From: Mycobacteroides sp. CBMA 271
Lineage (GTDB): Bacteria; Actinomycetota; Actinomycetes; Mycobacteriales; Mycobacteriaceae
DNA length: 64,000 nt
Assembly: GCF_009729205.1 (NCBI RefSeq)
Contig: NZ_VTHB01000001.1
Location: 248,001-312,000 of the forward strand
Direction: 5' to 3'
A program made the position numbers and the translations under genes. The notes under the pieces are model-generated. The model was given only the letters and a program-made list of their open reading frames with translations, ran no database searches and was not told the origin of the DNA. Of the stretch, positions 57,291 through 64,000 are shown piece after piece. Within the stretch, counting starts at the first letter, position 1; the number at the start of each line of letters is the position of its first letter.

Positions 57291-59165
57291 GTGATCACGA
57301 CTGCGACGAACTGGAGCACCGAAATCTGGCGCTCGCTGGTATGGATCAGCTGGGTGTGGCCACTCACCATGGTCTGCTTCATCCTGATCGCGATCGCACT
57401 CACCAGGCTTACCCAATGGGGTCGGCAGTTCTGGCGTATCACCGGCGAATACTTCACCGATCGCAACCACCTGAGCCCGTGGCTCAGGTTGGCAATCGTC
57501 GTTTTGGCCGTGGTCGCCGATGTCCGGCTGACAGTGGTGTTCTCCTACTACTACAACGACATGTCCAAAGGAATCCAGTTCATCGTGCAAGCTCTGGCGC
57601 GCGACGGACAGGGCATGGCGGACGCCAAGGCGTTCTTCTGGAGCAACGTCATCAGGTTCTGTGTCCTCGCCGCGATCAACATCGGGCTAGTGGTCCTGGA
57701 CCTCTATCTGTTGCAGCTCTTCATTATTCCGTGGCGAGTCTGGCTCACCGAGCGGGTAACCCACAATTGGCTGTCCGATCGCGCGTTCTACCGGTCGCGA
57801 TTCATCGACAACACCATCGACAACCCGGATCAGCGAATCCAGGCCGATATCAACAACTTTGTCGCCATGTCCACAGCACCGGAAAGCCTGCAACAGACCT
57901 CGACGCATCTCGCATTCGGCGCGGTGAACGCGTGCATCACGTTGCCCTCGTTCACCATCATCCTGTGGGGCCTGTCCGGACCATTGACAGTGCTGGGCGT
58001 CGAAATACCCAGGGCGCTGGTCTTTCTGACGTATATCTATGTGATCGTCGCATCGGTCATTGCCTTCCGAGTTGGACGCCCGCTGATCCGCCGGTTCTTC
58101 CTCAACGAACGGCTCAATGCCATGTTCCGCTATGCGCTGGTGCGGTTGCGGGATACTGCCGAGAGTGTCGCGCTCTACCGCGGCGAACGCGCGGAATCAC
58201 ATCAGCTCAAGGGGCGATTTGACGCCATCATCGCCAACTTCTGGCAGATCACCTACCGCACCATGGGACTTACTGGCTGGAACTTCGCAGTCTCTCAGTC
58301 CGCCGCTATTTTCAGCCTCGTGATCCAGGCCCCACGTCTTATCGCGGGCCAGATTACGTATGGTGACGTCAGTCAGAGCTCAAACGCTTTCGGCCAAGTC
58401 CACGACAAACTGTCCTTCTTCCGGAACGCGTACGACAGATTCGCTGCGTACCGAGCGACAGTAAATCGTCTCGATGGGCTCCTCCAGGCGAACGACCAGT
58501 CCCGGGAGTTGCCGTCGCTCGACCCCGGCAACCAAGACCACGGCATCTCACTGGAAAACATCTATGTCCGAAAGCCCAACGGCGACAATCTCATCGATGA
58601 CGTCAATCTGGAGCTAGGTGCCGGTGATGCCCTCGTCATCAAGGGCTCTTCCGGTAGCGGTAAGACCACGTTGCTGCGCTCGCTTGGACAGCTATGGCCG
58701 TACGCGGACGGGCATTGGAGCCGGCCCGGCGGCGAACACGAGACCATGTTCATCTCGCAGCTGCCCTACATCCCCCTAGGGAATCTGCGCGACGCGCTGA
58801 CTTACCCCGCCGAGCCGGGCACCTTCTCCGACGAGGAACTGCGCGAGACCCTGGAGAAGGTTTCCCTGGCGCACCTCGTGGACCGTCTCACCGAGGAGTC
58901 TGACTGGATCAAGGTGCTCTCGCCAGGCGAACAGCAGCGTGTTGCCTTCGCGCGCATCGTCCTGATCAAGCCCAAGGTGGTCTTCATGGACGAATCCACC
59001 TCGGCGCTCGACGAGGGCCTGGAGTTCGCGCTGTACCGCCTGATTCGCACCGAGGTGCCCGACTGCACCGTCGTCAGCGTCAGCCACCGCAGCACGGTCG
59101 ACCAGCATCACACACAGAAACTAGAGCTCCTCGGCGGTGGGCAATGGTCGCTGTCGCAGGTCTGA
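57291..59165 (+). CDS. SbmA/BacA-like ABC transporter (YddA family)
   Basis: 624 residues from GTG 57291, with GGGAGGG upstream. The N-terminal membrane domain (~1-340, six segments) is of the ABC_membrane_2/SbmA-BacA type: YYNDMSKGIQFIVQALA, WRVWLTERVTHNWLSDRAFYR, DNPDQRIQADINNFV. The ATPase domain carries Walker A GSSGSGKTT (Gly452-Thr460), signature LSPGEQQRVAFAR and Walker B VVFMDESTSALDEG. M. tuberculosis Rv1819c (BacA) is of the same length and type and imports cobalamin and antimicrobial peptides. Substrate here unproven. Confidence 0.88.
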   Translation: MITTATNWSTEIWRSLVWISWVWPLTMVCFILIAIALTRLTQWGRQFWRITGEYFTDRNHLSPWLRLAIVVLAVVADVRLTVVFSYYYNDMSKGIQFIVQALARDGQGMADAKAFFWSNVIRFCVLAAINIGLVVLDLYLLQLFIIPWRVWLTERVTHNWLSDRAFYRSRFIDNTIDNPDQRIQADINNFVAMSTAPESLQQTSTHLAFGAVNACITLPSFTIILWGLSGPLTVLGVEIPRALVFLTYIYVIVASVIAFRVGRPLIRRFFLNERLNAMFRYALVRLRDTAESVALYRGERAESHQLKGRFDAIIANFWQITYRTMGLTGWNFAVSQSAAIFSLVIQAPRLIAGQITYGDVSQSSNAFGQVHDKLSFFRNAYDRFAAYRATVNRLDGLLQANDQSRELPSLDPGNQDHGISLENIYVRKPNGDNLIDDVNLELGAGDALVIKGSSGSGKTTLLRSLGQLWPYADGHWSRPGGEHETMFISQLPYIPLGNLRDALTYPAEPGTFSDEELRETLEKVSLAHLVDRLTEESDWIKVLSPGEQQRVAFARIVLIKPKVVFMDESTSALDEGLEFALYRLIRTEVPDCTVVSVSHRSTVDQHHTQKLELLGGGQWSLSQV

Positions 59166-59236
59166 GCTGCCTAGGCCGTGGACGGCGAGTACCCTGAGAT
59201 CGGTAGCTTCGTTAACTATCTCAAAAGGACGCATAT

Positions 59237-60280
59237 ATGGTCACCGTCTCGGCCTATGCCGCCACGTCCGGCAAGGAACCACTAGTCCCCACCACCATCG
59301 AGCGGCGTGAAGTCGGACCGCACGATGTCTTCATCGACATCAAGTTCGCCGGCATCTGCCACTCCGACATCCACACCGTCCGCGACGAGTGGGGACGCGC
59401 CAACTACCCGATCGTCCCAGGTCACGAGATCGCTGGCGTGGTCACCGCGGTCGGGTCGGAAGTCACCAAGTTCAAGCCCGGCGATCACGCCGGTGTCGGC
59501 TGCATGGTCGAGTCGTGCCGCACCTGTCCCCAGTGCCTCGCCGGGCTGCAGCAGTACTGCAGCGGGGGCGGCATGGTCGGCACCTACGGCGCCAAGGACC
59601 GTGACGGCACCCAGACGCAGGGTGGATACAGCCAGGCCGTCGTCGTCAACGAGGACTTCGTGCTGCGCATCCCCGACAGCCTGCCGCTGGACAAGGCGGC
59701 GCCGCTGCTGTGTGCGGGCATCACCACCTACTCCCCGCTGCGGCACTGGGGTGCCGGTCCGGGCAAGCGTGTCGCCGTCATCGGTCTCGGCGGGCTCGGG
59801 CATATGGCTGTCAAGCTGGGCGCAGCGATGGGCGCCGAGATCACAGTGCTCAGCCAGTCGCTGAAGAAGCTCGAAGACGGAATGAGCCTGGGCGCCAGCC
59901 ACTACTACGCCACATCCGATCCGGCCACCTTCAAGACCCTGCGCTACGGCTTCGATCTCATCCTCAACACCGTCTCCGCCAATCTCGATATGGGCAAGTA
60001 CTTGGGTCTACTCAACGTGGATGGGACGCTGGTGGAGCTGGGTGCACCGGAGAACCCGATCGAGGTTCCGGCGTTCCCACTGTTGTTCGGTCGCCGCAGC
60101 CTGTCCGGTTCCGGCATCGGCGGGATTCCGGAAACCCAAGAGATGCTTGACTTCTGCGCCGAGCACAACATCGGCTCGGAGATCGAGGTCATCGACGCCA
60201 ACTACATCAATGAGGCGTACGAGCGTGTGATCGCCAGCGATGTGCGGTACCGCTTCGTCATCGACACCGCGACGCTTTAG
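59237..60280 (+). CDS. adhC: Zinc NADP-dependent alcohol dehydrogenase (AdhC)
   Basis: 347 residues, ATG 59237 with AAAAGGA upstream. Cinnamyl-alcohol-type MDR: catalytic zinc in GICHSDIHT and the GHE of VPGHEIAG, structural zinc cysteines in [16 protein letters not shown], dinucleotide motif [13 protein letters not shown]. Reduces or oxidises medium-chain and aromatic aldehydes/alcohols with NADP(H). Corresponds to Rv3045. Confidence 0.95.
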   Translation: MVTVSAYAATSGKEPLVPTTIERREVGPHDVFIDIKFAGICHSDIHTVRDEWGRANYPIVPGHEIAGVVTAVGSEVTKFKPGDHAGVGCMVESCRTCPQCLAGLQQYCSGGGMVGTYGAKDRDGTQTQGGYSQAVVVNEDFVLRIPDSLPLDKAAPLLCAGITTYSPLRHWGAGPGKRVAVIGLGGLGHMAVKLGAAMGAEITVLSQSLKKLEDGMSLGASHYYATSDPATFKTLRYGFDLILNTVSANLDMGKYLGLLNVDGTLVELGAPENPIEVPAFPLLFGRRSLSGSGIGGIPETQEMLDFCAEHNIGSEIEVIDANYINEAYERVIASDVRYRFVIDTATL

Positions 60281-60288
60281 TTTCGGTC

Positions 60289-60340
60289 GAGTGGGAATCT
60301 CACGAGACATATGCTCGAATCCCTCGTGAGATTCCCACTC
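60289..60340 (+). terminator. Long perfect hairpin between adhC and the monooxygenase
   Basis: GAGTGGGAATCTCACGAG (60289-60306) pairs perfectly with 60323-60340 over 18 bp, with a 16-base loop. It starts 9 bp after the adhC stop. The stem is long and no T-run follows, so it may be a factor-independent terminator of the mycobacterial kind or a protein-binding palindrome. Confidence 0.65.
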
Positions 60341-60419
60341 ACCGCAGGCTGACGGCGCTCTAAGTTTCATCCCGAGTGCAACCGGTGACTTATGTCGCCA
60401 GGGCGCCAATGCTGAGGGG

Positions 60420-61871
60420 ATGAGCCGTGTCATCCGTTTCAACGCATTCGATATGAATTGCGTTGCGCACCAATCCCCCGGCCTGTGGCGGCACCCCGAC
60501 GACCAGTCCTGGCGGTACAAGGATTTGTCCTACTGGACCAATCTCGCCCAGCTTCTCGAACGCGGTCGCTTCGATGGCCTGTTCATCGCCGATGTGCTTG
60601 GCACCTATGACATCTACGGTGCCAGCGACGAGGCAGCCATCCGCCAGGCCGCACAGATCCCCGTCGCCGATCCCCTGCTGCTGGTCTCGGCGATGGCGCT
60701 AGTGACCGAGCACCTCGGCTTCGGAGTAACCACCGGCACCGGATTCGAACATCCATATCCATTCGCGCGCAGGCTATCTACCCTCGATCACCTCACCGGC
60801 GGGCGCGTCGGCTGGAACGTCGTCACCGGATACCTGCCCGCCGCGGCACGCAACATGGGCCAGACCGACCAGCCCGCGCATGACGCCCGGTATGACCACG
60901 CCGACGAGTACCTTGAGGTGCTCTACAAACTGTGGGAAGGCTCCTGGGAAGACGACGCCGTTATCCGCGATACCGCACGCGGTGTCTTCACCGATCCCGA
61001 CAAGGTGCACCACATCGGCCATGAGGGAACGCATTTCAGTGTGCCCGGCGTGCACCTGGTGGAGCCGTCACCGCAGCGGACTCCGGTGATCTATCAGGCG
61101 GGGTCCTCGCCGCGCGGGGTGCGCTTCGCCGCGGAAAACGCCGAGGCGGTGTTCACCGCGGCCCCCACCAAGGAGCTGCTACGCCAGACCGTCACCACCA
61201 TCCGTCGCGAGTTGGAGTTGGCAGGGAGAGATCCCTACTCCGCCAAGATCTTCAACCTCACCACCGTCATCACCGGAGAGAACTCGGAAGCGGCGCATGC
61301 CAAACACGCCGAACTGCTGAGCTACGGCAGTGCCGAGGGTGCGCTGGTGTTCATGTCCGGCTGGATGGGTATCGACCTGGCCCGCTACGGCCTGAACGAG
61401 CCAATCGGAAACGTCGACTCCAACGCGATCCTGTCGGCGGTCGCGGCGTTTCAAGCAGCCACCGATGACGGTCGGGAATGGACGGTGCGCGATATCGCCG
61501 AGTGGGGTGAGATCGGCGGGATGGGGCCACGCGTCGTCGGCTCGGGCACCGAGGTGGCCGACACTCTGCAGGAGTGGGTGGAGGAAACCGATGTCGACGG
61601 CTTCAACCTGGCCTACGCGATCACACCCGGCACCTTTGAGGACTTCATCGAGCACGTGGTCCCAGTGCTGACCGAGCGCGGTGCCTACCAAAATGCTTAC
61701 ACACCAGGAACATTGCGCCACAAGCTGCTGGGTAACGGTGATCGGCTGCCCACCGAGCATCGCGGCGCCAAGTACCGGGTCGGTGGACCGCTGTCGACAA
61801 TCATCGACCGACCATCCACCGTGCCGTCGTCTTCGGGCTCTGCTGCGCCCGTTCCCACCCGCGGGAGGTAG
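60420..61871 (+). CDS. FMN-dependent monooxygenase, DszA/NtaA/SnaA family
   Basis: 483 residues, ATG 60420 right after a GAGGGG run. Luciferase-like two-component monooxygenase: FNAFDMNCVAHQSPGLWRHPDDQS, FDGLFIADVLGTYDIYG, TGTGFEHPYPFARRLSTLDHLTGGRVGWNVVTGYLPAAARNMG (by position ~100-145), and VIYQAGSSPRGVRFAAENAEAVFTA. This group oxidises sulfones, nitrilotriacetate or pristinamycin-type substrates and needs a separate flavin reductase, which is not next to it. Confidence 0.92.
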   Translation: MSRVIRFNAFDMNCVAHQSPGLWRHPDDQSWRYKDLSYWTNLAQLLERGRFDGLFIADVLGTYDIYGASDEAAIRQAAQIPVADPLLLVSAMALVTEHLGFGVTTGTGFEHPYPFARRLSTLDHLTGGRVGWNVVTGYLPAAARNMGQTDQPAHDARYDHADEYLEVLYKLWEGSWEDDAVIRDTARGVFTDPDKVHHIGHEGTHFSVPGVHLVEPSPQRTPVIYQAGSSPRGVRFAAENAEAVFTAAPTKELLRQTVTTIRRELELAGRDPYSAKIFNLTTVITGENSEAAHAKHAELLSYGSAEGALVFMSGWMGIDLARYGLNEPIGNVDSNAILSAVAAFQAATDDGREWTVRDIAEWGEIGGMGPRVVGSGTEVADTLQEWVEETDVDGFNLAYAITPGTFEDFIEHVVPVLTERGAYQNAYTPGTLRHKLLGNGDRLPTEHRGAKYRVGGPLSTIIDRPSTVPSSSGSAAPVPTRGR

Positions 61872-61880
61872 ATTCCGTGC

Positions 61881-62420
61881 ATGACAAACGGGGTGGGTCT
61901 TGTTGCTAGCGCCGCTGTCGCCGCCTTGTGCGCCGGCCTGATCGGCGCTCAACCGGTTGCTGCGGATCCACCGCCGGGATTCCCCGATATCAGCGGTCTC
62001 CCGACCGTCGACGCGAGCCAGTACCTGATTTACCCGTCGACCCAGTTCACCACGCCAAGCGGATTGATCTGCACGGCAGCCGGACGAAACCCCTACTTTG
62101 GCGTGAGCTGTTCCGGCGCAGCGGTCGGGTCAACATCCGCGGCGCTCGACATGAGTCGGCATGCGCGGCACAATGATTCGCCGGCCACGATATCGACCAG
62201 CTCAGTTCATACGAATCCAGCGGGCATCCACGCGCTGCCGACCAACCACATCATCACGCTACGACCGAACATCTGCTACGACGGCCAGCAATCGCCATGC
62301 GCCGGTGCCACCCTCGGATGCGCGGTGGTCGACTCCGCGACCACCGCGTGCATCATTGACGAAGAGGTCGTCGGGACCCACGGATTTGTGCTGAGCCCAG
62401 AACGCAACTGGGCGTTCTAA
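61881..62420 (+). CDS. Secreted Cys-containing protein, relative of the protein at 3501
   Basis: 179 residues, ATG 61881. Signal peptide (VGLVASAAVAALCAGLIGAQ) ending VAADPPPG, then GFPDISGL at the mature start, like GFPDLN in the protein at 3501. Cysteines in GLICTAAG, VSCSG, NICYDG, SPCAGATLGCAV and TACIID. It ends HGFVLSPERNWAF, matching the GFVLQP-type ending. Function unknown; probably an extracellular disulfide-bonded domain. Confidence 0.8.
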   Translation: MTNGVGLVASAAVAALCAGLIGAQPVAADPPPGFPDISGLPTVDASQYLIYPSTQFTTPSGLICTAAGRNPYFGVSCSGAAVGSTSAALDMSRHARHNDSPATISTSSVHTNPAGIHALPTNHIITLRPNICYDGQQSPCAGATLGCAVVDSATTACIIDEEVVGTHGFVLSPERNWAF

Positions 62421-62756
62421 TTACGCGTCGAGCGCGGTGGAGTCCACACCGGCAAGTGGCCAGCCGCCCGCGGCCAGGCGCGAGGCCACACGCGAAATGT
62501 CTTGAGCGGTGGGATCATCCTTCGTCACATCGGTGATGAACTTCTCGATCTCGTCCTGGCTCACCACACCGTCGACCTGAGCGGGTGACGCGGGGTCGGT
62601 CAGCTTGGCGACCACTTCCTTGACCTGGTCTTCAGTCAGCGTGCGGCGCAGCAGCGCCAGCAGCGGGAACCGATCCGTGGGGGGAACGCCCTCCGGGTAT
62701 CCCGCGGACAGCCAGGACAGGATCGAACCGATAATCGATGTGCTCGTCACGGTCAT
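62421..62756 (-). CDS. DUF3349 protein (Rv3046c-like)
   Basis: 111 residues, ATG 62756. DUF3349 pattern: SILSWLSAGYPEGVPPTDRFPLLALLRRTLTEDQVKEVV (~11-46 by position), [39 protein letters not shown] small all-helical mycobacterial protein of unknown function. Its stop abuts the stop of the secreted-protein gene. Confidence 0.88.
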   Translation of the reverse strand: MTVTSTSIIGSILSWLSAGYPEGVPPTDRFPLLALLRRTLTEDQVKEVVAKLTDPASPAQVDGVVSQDEIEKFITDVTKDDPTAQDISRVASRLAAGGWPLAGVDSTALDA

Positions 62757-62831
62757 AGTGTCCCCGGCCCGGGCGCCGGGCGCGAGACGGCACGAGCACA
62801 GTTCACCGGCCGTTCATTTGTAGAGAACGAG

Positions 62832-63911
<1,080 letters not shown>

Positions 63912-63980
63912 TTAAGCGTGTCGAGCCGATTCGCGAGAATCCCTAGTGACACAAACTTGACACGTGTAAAGTCCGTGGTC

Positions 63981-64000
63981 ATGGGCTCATCCAGGGACAA
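63981..64000 (+). CDS. Possible start of a further gene, cut by the right edge
   Basis: ATG-GGC-TCA-TCC-AGG-GAC at the end of the window. A TAAAGT hexamer lies 8 bases upstream (63967-63972), beside the palindrome ACACGTGT, which would suit a leaderless start. Too short to support a family. Confidence 0.2.

Noticed and set aside
55977..58222. Long + strand frames overlapping EamA, Ddn-like and ABC genes
   Set aside because: Arg/His-rich out-of-frame translations; the in-frame genes have motifs and coupled start-stop overlaps.

Overview
The window is high-GC actinobacterial DNA that reads as a chromosomal segment of a rapidly growing mycobacterium, most probably the Mycobacteroides (M. abscessus/chelonae) group. 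From family knowledge, the backbone follows the M. tuberculosis order Rv3011c-Rv3048c: gatA, gatC, an ACT protein, ligA, a MetE-like protein, mnmA, a cysteine desulfurase, a PlsC/acyltransferase pair, etfA/etfB, the methylglucose lipopolysaccharide (MGLP) genes, two methyltransferases, echA17, a NUDIX protein, an ABC ATPase, serB2, ctaD, fecB, adhC, a DUF3349 protein and nrdF2. Accessory blocks interrupt this backbone. The species call is inference; no rRNA or tRNA gene, CRISPR array, phage or transposase was seen.

Left part (1-13.3 kb): a cut carboxylesterase, two tandem small secreted paralogues, gatC-gatA, an ACT-domain protein, a secreted protein, a GT39-type membrane glycosyltransferase, the ligA-vanZ-membrane protein group, a YjbR protein, three tandem secreted trypsin-like proteases and a dienoyl-CoA isomerase-like crotonase. 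Next comes a large secreted lipase (13.3-15.7 kb) with an AT-rich upstream region that looks foreign.

Middle part (16-46.8 kb): bluB translationally coupled to a core-MetE-like protein, a purine permease, a GDSL esterase, a 3' remnant of an epoxide-hydrolase-like gene, mnmA overlapping its sulfur donor, an OlsB/OlsA-like acyltransferase pair, and etfB-etfA. The MGLP run (methyltransferase, GH57 branching enzyme, glucosyltransferase) is followed after 12 bp by a carboxylic acid reductase, which meets an imine-reductase-like gene head-on. A regulatory cluster follows: SRPBCC/TetR around a perfect palindrome, two ferritin-like PF10118 paralogues, and an ArsR-AHSA1 operon with a palindromic operator on its promoter. 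The conserved order then resumes to the ABC ATPase.

Right part (46.8-64 kb): an inserted EspR-like regulator plus a divergent YczE-MocR pair, then serB2, ctaD and fecB. A second inserted block carries YciI, two F420-type Ddn-like proteins, SRPBCC, TetR, EamA and a BacA/SbmA-like ABC transporter. Then come adhC, a DszA-type monooxygenase, a secreted protein, a DUF3349 protein and nrdF2 with tandem NrdR-box-like sites.

A short sequence, CCTCTTCGCGCAAGCG followed by CTCATCGGCC, recurs in full or degenerate form near the 5' ends of five unrelated genes. I cannot assign it to a known element.
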